Shown: positions 1-11,385 of the stretch, one piece after another
Layout: each line of letters starts with the position of its first letter
Position numbering within the stretch: the first letter of the stretch is position 1
From: Chamaecrista fasciculata
Taxonomy: Eukaryota > Streptophyta > Magnoliopsida > Fabales > Fabaceae
Assembly (NCBI GenBank): GCA_003254925.1
Contig: QANZ01012210.1
Coordinates: 187,049 to 251,048 of the forward strand
DNA length: 64,000 nucleotides
Direction: 5' to 3'
Made by a program: the position numbers and the translations under genes
The notes under the pieces: model-generated
What the model saw: only the letters and a program-made list of their open reading frames with translations
What the model was told of the DNA's origin: nothing
Database searches by the model: none

Positions 1-66
1 AGAAAAATAGTCAGACAAATTCAGCAAAAGGAAATAACCAACACACAAAAACATTTTCATACTTAC

Positions 67-1386
67 AACGATTACTCTAGCCTCCTCGCAGACAAAAGAA
101 CCATCCTTCTTTTTGTGTGTTTCAGCAAAAACCATTGCTCTGTTCACATCTAATCCTGCTGATTCCTAGCATATTAATTAAATAAATATCATTAGCATTT
201 GTGGATGGTCACAGAAATACATAATTATATTAGTTGTTTTACCATTTCATCCCACTTTCTTGCAATAGACTTAGATCCACCTGTATGCACTATCTTCTGC
301 TTTTTCCTGTTTTCACGATTAATGACACACTTTTCCTACAAAAGTGAACAATCTTATTAGTTGAGGTTGTCCAAAAACTCATTACTTTATATATAAAGTA
401 CATTGATACTATACTTGTGTCCTTCGATCCAAACGGTAGTCAATGAAACCAGCCCATTGCAAAGGCGGTATGTGCCCGGGACACTCTTTTATATTTACTT
501 CTCGAGTTCGACCATAGTCATAATATTTGTTAAAAAGCTCATGACGATATTCTCTCCATCTCTTTCCAAGCTTTCCGTAGACATACCGCTTGTGAGCGTC
601 ATCATCATTCAAGAAGAATTTGGCCTGAAAAAAGTTAACATGATATCACGTTAACAATGTAAGTATAAAATAATTAAAGAATAAAGCATAATCAATTACC
701 TGGATTTTATTCCTATAACATCCCCACTTGTTGTCTTCTGGGATCTTATCCCATGAATGAAAAGTTATAGGGAACATGACCATATCAGTTGCAACTGTGT
801 TAACATACCATATCAACAACATACTTCCTCTCTTAATCGCCTGGCCCATGGAATTGAATTCTACAACTATACGATCACCAGCCGGTAGTGTCCAAAGATC
901 ACGTGTACTCATTTTGTCTTTCTTCCTAATACCACCTTGTTGATCTGTAGATTCATGCACATGACTTCAAACCATCAAGCCATATAACGTTTTTTTGGCA
1001 TGCTAACCATATAGATAAAACTAAAATAATATATCATCTATTTATATCTATTTACCTCTGATCTCAACAACATCATCATTTGCTGCTTGAGCTTCGTTTG
1101 GTGCTGGAGCTTCGTTTGGTGCTGGAGATTCTGGACCAATAATTTGGTCTAGGATTGGTGAGTTTTGGTTCGACCGTGGAGAATTTTCAGCCAAGCTTGG
1201 GGATGGAATTGGAGAAGTTTGGGTTGGGCTTCGCGCTGGGATGGAATGTGAAGAATTGGCAGGAATTGATGGTGAAGTTTGTGGTAGATTTGGTGGTGAA
1301 TGTGACCTGGCCAATTCCCAAGGTTGAGCTTCGGTTGGAACTTGTAAAGAAGGTGGTCGTATATTTACCAATCTTTTTCTACCCAT
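67..1386 (-). CDS. CACTA transposon accessory/transposase protein (Ptta/En/Spm type), partial
   Basis: Five minus-strand exons with GT-AG borders are visible: 1386-1056 (starts MGRKRLVNIR, then a Pro/Ser-rich low-complexity stretch), about 942-700, 624-415, 335-243 and 165-67, continuing beyond the window start. The second exon contains RIVVEFNSMGQAIKRG and WDKIPEDNK. The third contains WREYRHELFNKYYDYG and the fourth NRKKQKIVHTGGSKSIARK. The fifth contains MVFAETHKKKDGSFV. This order is typical of the plant En/Spm (Transposase_24-like) protein, which acts with the TnpD-type transposase. I see no stop within the exons. The long leader between 1386 and the terminus at 4983 would be promoter, 5' UTR and intron of the element. 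Exact splice choice for exon 2 is uncertain. Confidence 0.75.
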
Positions 1387-1913
1387 GCCTATAAATGAAA
1401 TAGAAAAATAAACAACCAGATTAGTTCAAACATAACAAATAAAATCATGATTAATTGAACTTCAACCATAACAAACAAAATATTACTATTAAAAATAAAA
1501 TAAAGATTAGTTAATGCATGAGATACATAACATATGACTAAACAATGTGTTGATCATTATCATCTATAATTGAACTTCAACCATAACAAACTAAATAAGT
1601 TCAAACATAACAAATTAAAAGACGAAAATCTCACATAGAGTTTACAAAAAAGATAAGAGATACAAAAAATAAAAAGAAATGATCAGGTAACAATATGTTG
1701 ATCATTATCATCTATAATAGGAACTTCGTTTTGTTCAGGTTGCTTCAACAAATACATTGGGAGAAGCAGAACAATTGCTGTGAATGAAAGAGAATAACAA
1801 ATTAATTTAGCAAAGCAATGTACAAGAAATGAGCATAAAACCATAAAACACAAGCATAATTTAAACTACAATTAGAAATATGAACTAAGACGAAGACATT
1901 TTATATATTTTCA
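1387..1913. other. Non-coding leader of the CACTA element
   Basis: AT-rich DNA with no convincing exon. It contains short duplicated phrases such as TGTTGATCATTATCATCTATAA at about 1548-1569 and 1697-1718, suggesting a local duplication within the element. Confidence 0.4.
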
Positions 1914-2165
1914 GGTTTGAACCAGAAATCTGGTTCAAACTTGAACCACAAAATCTGGTTCAAGTTTTAACCAGAATTCTGGTTCAAACTTGAACCAAAA
2001 AATAATTCTGGTTCAAACTTGAACCAAAAAATCTGGTTCAAACTTTGAACCAGAATCTGGTTCAAGTTTAAACCAGATTCTGGTTCAAACTTGAACCAGA
2101 TTTTCTGGTTCAACTTTGAACCAGAAAATCTGGTTTTGAACCAGATTCTGGTTCAAACTTTGAAA
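1914..2165. repeat. Array of self-complementary CTGGTTCAAACTTGAACCAG-type units
   Basis: About ten imperfect copies of a short palindromic unit (CTGGTTCAA followed by TTGAACCAG, joined by variable AATC/AAAAT linkers) are stacked head to tail over about 250 bp. Each unit can pair with itself and with its neighbours. The array lies inside the CACTA element, upstream of its coding exons. It has no similarity to the GGCGG/CCGCC subterminal repeats of the same element. Confidence 0.85.
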
Positions 2166-3796
2166 ACATGGCAAAGCACCAAAAGAATGAAAAACTTTAT
2201 CATCAAGATAAGACTTGTATGCAATTAAGATCTTATATTCTCGTTTGAAATTAGCCTAAAGGAGCAAAACAGTAAAATCAGCGGTAATTAAATATTGGTC
2301 AGATTCTAAGGACAACTTACTTCAAATATAACTAGTCCAACACTGCAGCTAAAATTATTTATAAAATTTACAAGTCATATTGCAATCCTCAATGGGAAAG
2401 GCACTAGAAAAGAGGCACATCATATATGATTGAGTCTAATACCTTAACAACAAAAATGTTGCAGGAAGGAACCTCTTCCAAATATCTTTTATGCACACAG
2501 TCTATGTATAAAACATCAGAGTAGCCTGCAGCTTTTGCCACTGATTGTGCCTTCAAAACCTAAACTGAACAATTGTAGAAGCCCATAAATGTGCAGACAC
2601 ACAAGGTAAGTGAGGGGAAAAATTTTTAAAACAATAATTAGATCAAAGTATGCCAGCAGCCAGAAATGGGAGTTTAAAAGCCACCGAGAAGCAAAAATTA
2701 CTTAAGCCAACGCAACAAAATGGCCATGACAAAAGTGTTCATCAGAGTGCAGAAGTTCCAGGACTAAAATCTGCCTAAAGTCAAAAGTTTACATATAAGA
2801 TGGTCCCAAACTCAAAATAAACTTGTATATATATATATATTAGATTAGATGGTCCCAAAAGCCAAAAGTGAAAAAGTCCTAGTACAAAGACGTTAGGCTA
2901 TTCCTCCGACAAACGCAATAGCTAATAACCACTCAAGATACAAATCACTGGAAGGAAAAAAAAAGTATTATCAATAAGGACTAAACTCAATAAGGTTCTT
3001 TATAGAAACAGGGAATCAGAAATTGGTAGATATTGCACATGGTAGGATGAGTTCAAACGGGAGATCACTAGTTCTCTTTTTTGGCATTATTATTCAGTTC
3101 AAATAGAAACTTAGATAAGCCCAGAATCGGATTAAAGAATGCAGGTTCCAAGTATTTATTACACTATTTCAATCCATCATTGTCCTGAAGTGAAACAAAG
3201 CATTTTACAACTTGTAATGCCTGATTATAAATCACATACTGCTCAAGTCAAATAACTCTCTCAGCCTCTTTCAACAACACATTTTTATCACATCATCACT
3301 TAAATGCATTTGGTGATTTTGTTTCCTATTAGACACGCACAAATGTATAAATAATCAGTAGAAAAATGCTAGTCAGAAATTTACCTTGCTCTGTAAAGCG
3401 GAAATGGAAATGGGTGGAGAAGGAAGCTCAAAGTGAACGACGGAGACACCAGCCACGAATTCGATCAGAAAAGCACCTCCACAACACAACTCAACATCAT
3501 CTCCTAACGAAACCCACAATAATGTAGATCCTACTACGGAAATATCAGGGGAAGTGAAATATAAGTGAAATTAAACATTTGATCTTTATAACGAAACCCA
3601 CAAAACTGCCTTTTTCCTTTGAGAAAAGAAAAAAGGGGAAGTGAAATTGGACCTTGTTCGTTGCGTTGCGAGCCGTGAAGATGATAGTGAAATTGGACCT
3701 TGTCTCGTCGCCAATCAGGCACTCGGCAATGAGAGTGGGACGAAGGTTTTGGGAAGTGGAGGGACGAGCCTTTTGCAAAACGGTGGTGGAGGATAA
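2166..3796. other. CACTA internal non-coding DNA
   Basis: No supported gene. The stretch is AT-rich and includes a short TA microsatellite at about 2827-2840. The small open frames at 3534-3863 overlap the following minisatellite and look like chance frames. Around 3400-3500 the composition becomes more exon-like on the minus strand, which may be a 5' untranslated exon of the transposon gene, but I cannot show it. Confidence 0.4.
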
Positions 3797-3935
3797 GAAC
3801 GACGACGACGACGACGGCGACGGAGAACGACGCAAACGACGACGGCGACGGAGAACGACGCAAACGACGACGGCAACGGAGAACGACGCAAACGACGACG
3901 GCGACGGAGAACGAAGACGGCGACGGAGAACGAAA
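3797..3935. repeat. 28-bp GC-rich minisatellite
   Basis: Units of the form GGCGACGGAGAACGACGCAA plus ACGACGAC start at 3816, 3844, 3872 and 3900 (period 28), with a shortened fifth copy at 3919. A short GAC triplet run precedes them. The array is GC-rich compared with the rest of the transposon and near its likely promoter. Confidence 0.85.
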
Positions 3936-4069
3936 CCCTAAAATCCAGCGGAGCGAAGTGGCGACGGAGCGAAGTGGGATGAAAATGAGGCGAAGTGTGA
4001 AAATGGAAGTGGAGAGGGCGCGCGCGAGAGGAATAAAATCAGCGGGGGATGAAAATGAAATCCCAAAAT

Positions 4070-4960
4070 AATTCTGGCGGTTTAGACCCGCCGGTATATT
4101 TAATATTAAAATAAAATTGAATTAGAAATTTTTTATTTTTTCTGCAAATATGGTTTCGGCGGTTACTAAACCGCCGCAACTCTTTTTTTGGTTATTTTAA
4201 TTAAATTCCGGCGGTTTACAACCGCCTGTATATTTAATATTAAAATAAAATTAAATTAGAAATTTTTTTTTTCTGGCAAATATGGTTCCGGCGGTTACTA
4301 AACCGCCGAAACATTTTTTTTGGTTATTTTAATTAAATTCCGGCGGTTTACAACCGCCGGTATATTTAATATTAAAATAAAATTAAATTAGAAATTTTTT
4401 TTTTCTGGCAAATATGGTTCCGGCGGTTACTAAACCGCCGAAACATTTTTTTTGGTTATTTTAATTAAATTCCGGCGGTTTACAACCGCCGGTATATTTA
4501 ATATTAAAATAAAATTAAATTAGAAATTTTTTTTTTCTGGCAAATATGGTTCCGGCGGTTACTAAACCGCCGAAACATTTTTTTTGGTTATTTTAATTAA
4601 ATTCCGGCGGTTTACAACCGCCGGTATATTTAATATTAAAATAAAATTAAATTAGAAATTTTTTATTTTTTCTGGCAAATATGGTTCCGGCGGTTACTAA
4701 ACCGCCGAAACCTTTTTTTTGTTATTTTAATTAAATTCCGGCGGTTTACAACCGCCGGTATATTTAATATTAAAATAAAATTGTGTTATAAATTTTTTAT
4801 TTAATATTCCGGCGGTTTCAAACCGCCGCAATATTTTAAAAAATAATTAAAAAGAAAAAAATCATTATTTTTGTTTGGCGGCTTTTAAACCGCCGAAAAA
4901 ACCGCCACTAAACCATTATTTAGTGGCGGTTTGGGTGAACCGCCGGACAAGAACCGCCGC
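4070..4960. repeat. CACTA subterminal repeat array, 132-bp period
   Basis: CCGGCGGTTTACAACCGCC starts at 4208, 4340, 4472, 4604 and 4738, giving a period of 132-134 bp. Each unit also contains a second palindrome, CCGGCGGTTACTAAACCGCCG. Both are inverted GGCGG/CCGCC pairs with AT-rich spacers. Extra single copies lie at about 4075 and 4808-4945. Such subterminal repeats are where CACTA transposases bind. The inner copies are nearly identical, so the array was amplified recently. Confidence 0.9.
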
Positions 4961-4964
4961 TAAA

Positions 4965-4983
4965 AGACAGATTTTTAGTAGTG
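4965..4983 (-). repeat. CACTA terminal inverted repeat (right end)
   Basis: On the minus strand this reads CACTACTAAAAATCTGTC, starting exactly with the CACTA hallmark. GC-rich palindromes end immediately inside it and unrelated DNA starts immediately outside it. Confidence 0.9.
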
Positions 4984-5390
4984 GGAGTTGCACTCGGAGC
5001 TGCACTCCTGGTGGGGGATGCACTCGGAGTTGCACTCCGGGATCCAGATCTTGGAAAGCCAAAAATTGCCATTTCCGTGCGTAATCTCAAGAAGGTCTGA
5101 ACTAAGAAAATGACGCATATGTCCCAAGGAAGGTGTCCACCAAGTTTCGTAGCTAACGGAGCTATTTTCTATTTTCTAGATTTTCGGCAAGGTTCCGGGA
5201 CTAAAAAATATCAAAACAAATATGTAGAAAATTTTAAAAATTCTAAAATTTTGATAGAAAATCACAAGTATGTTGGTTAGCAATCCCTCAAAATTTCATG
5301 GAAAAATTCGACCTCTAGCTACCAAAACTTGTGTCAATCGGGGAAAATGAATATCTCTTCCTGCCAGGATGAAAAGAGCCCGTTAAGCTC
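4984..5390 (+). other. Probable rDNA intergenic spacer fragment
   Basis: This stretch separates the CACTA terminus from the external transcribed spacer and 18S fragment. It has a tandem motif (GCACTCGGAGTTGCACTCC-like, about 4988-5040) and then AT-rich unique DNA without reading frames. Its position directly upstream of an rDNA-like unit makes it likely spacer DNA. This is inferred from position, not from recognised sequence. Confidence 0.4.
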
Positions 5391-6308
5391 TTTAGGGGGG
5401 TGCCCCTAGTTGAAGATCCTTGCCCAAGGATCCTTGCCCAAGGATCCAAGTCCCAAGCCCCAAGGATCCTTGCCCAAGGATCCAAGGATCCAAGTCCCAT
5501 GGACCTTGAGCAACGGCGGCCGGCCACCGCGACCCGCTGCCGGTGGCGGTGGTCCGGCCACCCGGGCCGCCGCCGGCGGTGGTCCGGCCACCGGATTCCG
5601 GCGACCCCCCCAAAATGACCCTTCTCGTGATGAAAATCCATGTTTCGGGGCCGTTCGAGATGAATCAAGGCCTCAAACTTGCTCGAACTCGTCGTATTTG
5701 TCCCTCGGATGTCGGTTGCACATGTCCCTTGTTATCGTCTTCATGCCTAGCGGTGACGGATCGACGCCCTCGGATGCCTCCACTTGCTCGCGTGTTGCCA
5801 TGCACTCGCGGGGCGTGGTTCGTCTGTAGGCGTTGGTCCCGAATGCGCGTGGGCGTGTGAGTGGTGATCGGATTGCTCGTGTTGGTTGGCTCCGTGCTCG
5901 CGCATCGAACGGTTGACACGCTATCCACTTCAGTCGGTCCCCCGAAGCTACCACAAGCCTCGAGTGGGAGTTGCCGAATCCTCGGTGGTAGTTGCCTGCG
6001 TTGAGTACCCGTCCGCCCCCCTTAGAAGGGGGAACGGATCGGCCCGACATCGTCCCACGTCCGTCCGGCGCCTCGCAAGGGGCTCTCTTGGAGGACCACG
6101 AAGCAGCCCCCGCGATCCACCCAAGTCGGCTCGACTGGTGAGCTTGGCCCGCGGGATGCTGTTGCTCTCTCGGATGCGGTGCATGCCGAGGACTCCCGGG
6201 GCCCCGATCCCCGAACGTCCCGAACGAACGATCCGACTCGATTCTCCCGAGAGACACTTGCGTCCTGCGCCCGCAAGGCCCGGCGCGCGAGACGTCGCGG
6301 AGGGTTGC
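5391..6308 (+). other. Probable 5' external transcribed spacer of 45S rDNA
   Basis: A GC-rich stretch of about 915 bp lies directly against the 18S start, the right length and place for a plant 5' ETS. At about 5388-5400 the sequence CTCTTTAGGGGGG resembles the plant RNA polymerase I start site (TATA(R)TAGGGGG type), so 5391-5394 is a candidate transcription start. At 5417-5500 there are several copies of TTGCCCAAGGATCC. Long open frames on both strands here are a side effect of GC richness and are not genes. Confidence 0.6.
5417..5500. repeat. Short tandem CCAAGGATCC repeats within the ETS
   Basis: The phrase TTGCCCAAGGATCC is repeated about four times with shortened copies (AAGGATCCAAGTCCC). 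Plant ETS regions commonly carry short subrepeats. Confidence 0.75.
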
Positions 6309-7069
6309 TACCTGGTTGATCCTGCTAGTAGTCATATGCTTGTCTCAAAGATTAAGCCATGCATGTGTAAGTATGAACTAATTCAGACTGTGAAACTGCG
6401 AATGGCTCATTAAATCAGTTATAGTTTGTTTGACGGTACCTACTACTCGGATAACCATAGTAATTCTAGAGCTAATACGTGCAACAAACCCCGACCTCAC
6501 GGAAGGGACGCATTTATTAGATAAAAGGTCGACGCGGGCTTGTCCCGTCGCTCTGATGATTCATGATAACTCGACGGATCGCACGGCCTCGCGCTGGCGA
6601 CGCATCATTCAAATTTCTGCCCTATCAACTTTCGATGGTAGGATAGTGGCCTACCATGGTGGTGACGGGTGACAGAGAATTAGGGTTCGATTCCGGAGAG
6701 GGAGCCTGAGAAACGGCTACCACATCCAAGGAAGGCAGCAGGCGCGCAAATTACCCAATCTTGACACGGGGAGGTAGTGACAATAAATAACAATACCGGG
6801 CTCATCGAGTCTGGTAATTGGAATGAGTACAATCTAAATCCCTTAACAATGATCCATTGGAGGGCAAGTCTGGTGCTAGCAGCCGGGGTAATTCCAGCTC
6901 CAATAGCGTATATTTAAGTTGTTGCAGTTAAAAAGCTCGTAGTTGGACCTTGGGCTAGGCCGATCGGTCCGCCTCCGGTGTGCACCGGCCGGCCCGTCCC
7001 TTCTGACGGCGTGGCGCTCCTGGCCTTAATTGGCCGGGTCGCGGCTCCGGCGCGGTTACTTTGAAGAAA
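6309..7069 (+). rRNA. 5' fragment of 18S rRNA gene, truncated and decayed
   Basis: The sequence starts with TACCTGGTTGATCCTGC and follows the plant small-subunit rRNA through GATTAAGCCATGCATGTG and GCGTATATTTAAGTTGTTGC to TTACTTTGAAGAAA, about 760 of ~1,810 nt. It then breaks abruptly into unrelated DNA (GTGCCACCG...). Differences hit normally invariant sites: GCCAGTAG is GCTAGTAG near the start, and the 530-loop phrase GTGCCAGCAGCCGCGG reads GTGCTAGCAGCCGGGG at about 6871-6887. No 5.8S, 25S or rest of 18S follows. It is therefore a dispersed rDNA pseudogene, not a working rRNA gene. Confidence 0.95.
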
Positions 7070-8450
7070 AGTGCCACCGTAACCGTCATCGCCGAGCAAG
7101 ATGGCGACAGTCAGGTGATCCCCAAGAATGGCGCTCTCGAGACGCAAAGATGGGGTTTCTTTGAACAAAAATGATAGTGAAAAATGAGAAGAGTGAGGGA
7201 TCATCAATAATATGATTTTAAATATTTTTTGTCATGAAAGTGAAGGAGAGAAAGAAATGGAGGAAGGTTTGAAGAAGGCACTGATGAAGAGGCCAAAATA
7301 GAGGAAGGTGATGATGATGATGATGATGATGATAGATTTGTTGTTGTTATGTGCTTTGGATCTCAACTTTGATTTTTCGTATTTCTTCCTCTGGTGCTCT
7401 TTCGACTTGTTCCTCATTGATTTGAGAAATTGAAGCTACAAAGTTTAGTTGAAGGTCTTAGGGACCTATTTGATAAAGAAGATTTAGTTTATGGGTTAGG
7501 TTGTGATTAAAACGGGACCTAAATGAAGAAATTCTGAGAAATATGGTATTTTTTTTTGTGAAAACAAAATCATAGGGCTTGTACAACTCTGATTTTTTTT
7601 AAGGTTTTAGGGTTTAGGGTTTGGGCTTTAGGGTTTTAAGTTTTAAGGTTTTTAATATTTTTAAGGACTAAATTGAAATGTTTGGAAGAATTTTGGGACA
7701 CTTTATAATTTTATTTTGAAGATTTGGGACTAAAATGAATGAAGATGATGAAAAAGAGAGGGAATTGAGAATAATGGGATAAAAATGAATGAGGGGCCTA
7801 ATTGCTCAAATCATATTTTTTTTTAGAGTTTAGGGTTTTATGGTTTTTAATATTTTTAAGGACTAAATTATAATGTTTGGAAGAATTTTGGGACATTTTA
7901 CAATTTTATTTTGAGGATTTGGGACTAAATTGAAATGTTTGGAAGAATTTTGGGACACTTTACAATTTTATTTTGAAGATTTGGGACTAAAATGAATGAA
8001 GATGATGAAAAAGAGAGGGAATTGAGAATAATGGGATAAAAATGAATGAGGGGCCTAATTGCTCAAATCATATTTTTTTTAGAGTTTAGGGTTTTATGGT
8101 TTTTAATATTTTTAAGGACTAAATTATAATGTTTGGAAGAATTTTGAGACATTTTACAATTTTATTTTGAGGATTTGGGACTAAAATGAATGAAGATGAT
8201 GAAAAAGCGGGAGAATCAAGAAAAATAGAATAAAAATGGTCAGGGACCTAAAAGTACAATGGAAATATGCTGAGGTGTCGCTATTTTATGATGTGGCACA
8301 TGTTTTTTTAACATAACGAGATCTGACATGATCATAACGGGACACGTCAGCGCATAACAGGACACATCAGCGTCCGTTATGGCCACGTCAGCTTTTTTGT
8401 AACGACAATATGATAGAGGGACCTATTAGTTAGGCGTTTCAAAAATTTGG
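7070..8450. repeat. Unclassified repetitive region with internal tandem duplications
   Basis: Three stacked copies of a ~200-bp block are visible, starting at about 7625, 7829 and 8085. Each contains AAGGACTAAATT, GGAAGAATTTTG, GGACTAAAATGAATGAAGATG and GGGGCCTAATTGCTCAAATC. The second copy has an extra internal duplication and the third is cut short. At about 7600-7640 there is a telomere-like run of TTTAGGG variants, and at 7309-7334 a GAT microsatellite. The tail (8270-8450) contains paired phrases such as CGTCAGCGCATAACAGGAC. Nothing coding is recognised; it is probably a non-autonomous element or retroelement debris. Confidence 0.55.
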
Positions 8451-9894
8451 GAATCGGCTTGCTAGTTTACTCATAAATTTTCCTCCTCCAACAACATCAA
8501 CAACCAAGCCTTTTTCCATTAGGTAGGATTGGCTATACGGATCAACCGAAATTTAAATTTTCCACCATTAAATGAAAAATGTCATGAGCTAGTGCTAGCA
8601 GCTAAATTGCCAATTAATATTTAAAACTTGAAAACACATTTTTCACCATATCAAACGTTAAACATCAATGAGCTTTACTAAACCAGGGATTCCCATCACA
8701 TATTCAAATGAAAAGTTCCGTGCAATTTCATATAAAACCCAGTAATCTTTAACCTTGACTTGGATGGAGTTGGCAAAAATCTGATAAACATGAGCATGAA
8801 ATTACATAAAAAGTTATTTCACATGAATAAAAATCTTAAAATAAGTACTTCATAACAATATTCCATGAAAAGTAACTTGGGGAAAAAATAAATTGTTAAA
8901 AATAAAGTCCTCAAAATTATATAAAAAAAAAATCTTACGCACTACCGTGCAAATAGAAAATTTACAGCTCGACATTGTATTTACTAACCGAATATTGTTT
9001 TGAGAAAGTTGATCTAGTACCATCTGAATAGCACTTGGGCTAAATTTCGATGGCAAATATGGCCCAACCGACCATTCTTTTGGGGGATAAAACTATAAAG
9101 CAACAAAAATGCACAACTGAGTTTACTTCCATGAAAAATATTCCATGCCAACTATATACATCTCCACTAAGAAACTCCAACTCAAAAGAAAAAGATGGAG
9201 TACCTTCATATTTAATGCAATATTAACAACATACTAATAGGAGGAATTGTGTCCATATAATGGAGCCTGGTCTCGCAAACAGCCGAAAGCTTCAAAAAAA
9301 TAACATGTCAAATTCCATCAGAATCTTTCAAAGTGCACCAAGAAAGCATGGGAAATAAATTGAAGTAGGAACATCAGTTAATCCAAAAGATAATTGCTAA
9401 TTTACATAAATATTATAATTGAAATGATACCTGGGTCTAAAGATGAACTTCATTCTACAAACTAAAAGTAACTTTTGACTAGCAACAGATCAGTTACTGC
9501 AACATTGTTACAGGAGTAACCAAAGAGGATGATGCTACAAGGTTACCCTTAAGGTGGCATTTGGTATTTGGAGGTAACAGGGTCTGCTCTTAGTGATGCA
9601 GTTTTGAGCTTGATACCTCCACCCCTATATCACTTCACACCAAGACTTGATGTAGATAGTGACTTCTGGAACAACACTTACTATCCTCTCTAAATTGAGA
9701 GATTCAAATAAATATTAACAGTCACAACAACATTGCTCCTTTACAAGAATTCATTTTCACTTTTATCGTCACCCTTCAATCCTTACTTTCTTGTTGGCAG
9801 TATATTTACAAACACCATCTTTGCATTAAAAGAACAAAGAAAATCAGAAAAAAAAAGATTACGAAAAAGTGGATGATGAGACTTGTAACAACAA

Positions 9895-10045
9895 AAAAGA
9901 AAGGCTTAAGTGCACTTTTGGTCCCAAAACTATGACAAAGGTTTCATTTTGGTCCCATAATTTTTTTTGTTGCAATTTTGGTCCCATAACTATGACAAAG
10001 GTTTCATTTTGGTCCCATAACTTTTTTTGTTGCAATTTTGGTCCN
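9895..10045 (+). mobile_element. Terminal part of a GGTCCCATAAC-repeat miniature element, cut at a single N
   Basis: Starting GGCTTAAGTGCACTTTTGG, the sequence repeats TTTTGGTCCCATAACTATG and CATTTTGGTCCCATAAC alternately, then stops at the N at 10045. The 12 bases before it (ACAAAAAAGAAA) recur just after the N. The same element lies at 11484-11631. The structure resembles one arm of a Mutator-like foldback element whose second arm was lost in assembly. It lies in an intron of the insulysin-like pseudogene. Confidence 0.6.
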
Positions 10046-11385
10046 ACAAAAAAGAAATTTACAAAAACATAATATTTAACAATCGTGAAAATAAAAAATC
10101 ATTATTTACTAAAGATTTGACAAGGGAAAAAGGCAAAGTTATGGATGTAACTAGAGAATAGAATATACTAATTAGATTATTTAAATGGATACCTCATCAA
10201 ATATCCACTTGCAAATACCAGTGTTCTTTAGAAGCTCAATGTATTTGAATAACAGGCCTATCATGTCTTGTATGTGCTCTACAAATCAAACCCAGAGGTA
10301 TGGATAAGTTGACAGAATCCAGAAATCAATGTGTCACACAGCTAGATTAATAATAATAATAGAAAAAAAAAACAAAAAATTGCAATCTCTCTTGCGGAGA
10401 GACTTATTGCTTACAAGCGAACATAGCATTGCTTATAGAGATAGAAAAATATTTACACAGAGATAGAAGAGGGTGAAAAAAAAATCTAACCATGACCCGC
10501 ATCATCAGTAGGATCAATTATAACTTCGAAGAAAGCAAAGTCCAAACTCCAATCTGATTGACCTGCAGACAAGCCTGTAGCCCACCCTGCAAATGGAGCA
10601 TTCTGTAAAATCACATGGCTTATAAGATATAGAAGCTAAAATATGTCTACATGTATGCTGTGACAAAACAGTCAACAAAAGGATCAAATCTGTATCCATG
10701 AATTAGATGTGAAGACAACTGCAAAGAACCACCATCCATTACAATAACTAGACTCAAACTTTGCCGATATTACATATCCCAAAATGTATTGTTCTCTGGA
10801 AAAACAAGACTCCAAATGTATAAAAATTATCTTCCATTATCATCTAGCAGCTGGACCCCTAAGATATGCTTGGGAATTAAAAAAGGAAAAAAAGAGAACA
10901 GATTGAAGGTGAACGGAAGGAAGGGAAGGTCAGCTCCCATATCCCTTCCCCTTGTTAAGATATCATTAATTCCTCCAAAATACCCCAATTTGGGGCATCT
11001 TAAATTTGTGAAGGAGGATCATATTAGAGGACTAAGAATTAATCCCTCATTATCTTCTCTTTCAATTTTCAACTTCCCAAATAAGGAGAAGAAAACATAA
11101 TCATCTTCCCTTCCCCTCCATAATCTTGTATCCAGATATAGCCTTATTGTCCATCTCATACACCCACACCCCTTACCTAAGTTCTAATCATTTTTGTTTC
11201 CGATAAATGGGGAGAATAGAATAGAAATGAAAGGTTGAAAATTTGATATGGAGCAAGGAGAAAAAACTATATACAAAAATTAAATACTCCAATGAACTGC
11301 AGAATCTACTTCAATCCATAGATCAACATCATAACCTATTCTAAATATGCTATTGGTATCATCTCTTTCTTGAAGTTTTGTTATG

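Larger units (their letters stand above)
1..4983 (-). mobile_element. CACTA (En/Spm-type) DNA transposon, right part, other end outside window
   Basis: The terminus is seen at 4983: read on the minus strand the element begins CACTACTAAAAATCTGTC, the classic CACTA terminal inverted repeat. Behind it lies a long array of GGCGG...CCGCC palindromic subterminal repeats (about 4070-4960), as expected for transposase-binding subterminal regions. Transposase-associated exons lie on the minus strand at 67-1386, so transcription runs away from this terminus. The other terminus and most coding sequence lie before base 1. The 3-bp target duplication next to this end would be GGA (4984-4986), which cannot be confirmed without the other end. 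Family assignment is secure; intactness and activity are unknown. Confidence 0.9.

Noticed and set aside
1914..2165. CRISPR-like array
   Set aside because: The repeats are self-complementary and stacked without unique spacers, and the host is a plant transposon.
3534..3941. Arg/Asp-rich frames
   Set aside because: Produced by the 28-bp minisatellite in the CACTA leader.
5315..6413. Many overlapping open frames of 60-220 codons on both strands
   Set aside because: They fall in GC-rich rDNA spacer/ETS and 18S sequence, where stop codons are rare by composition. There is no protein family wording and no codon bias.
7600..7640. Interstitial telomere repeat
   Set aside because: Only about three imperfect TTTAGGG units occur, inside an A/T/G-rich repeat that contains TTTAGGGTTTTA elsewhere. 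Too short to call a telomeric tract.
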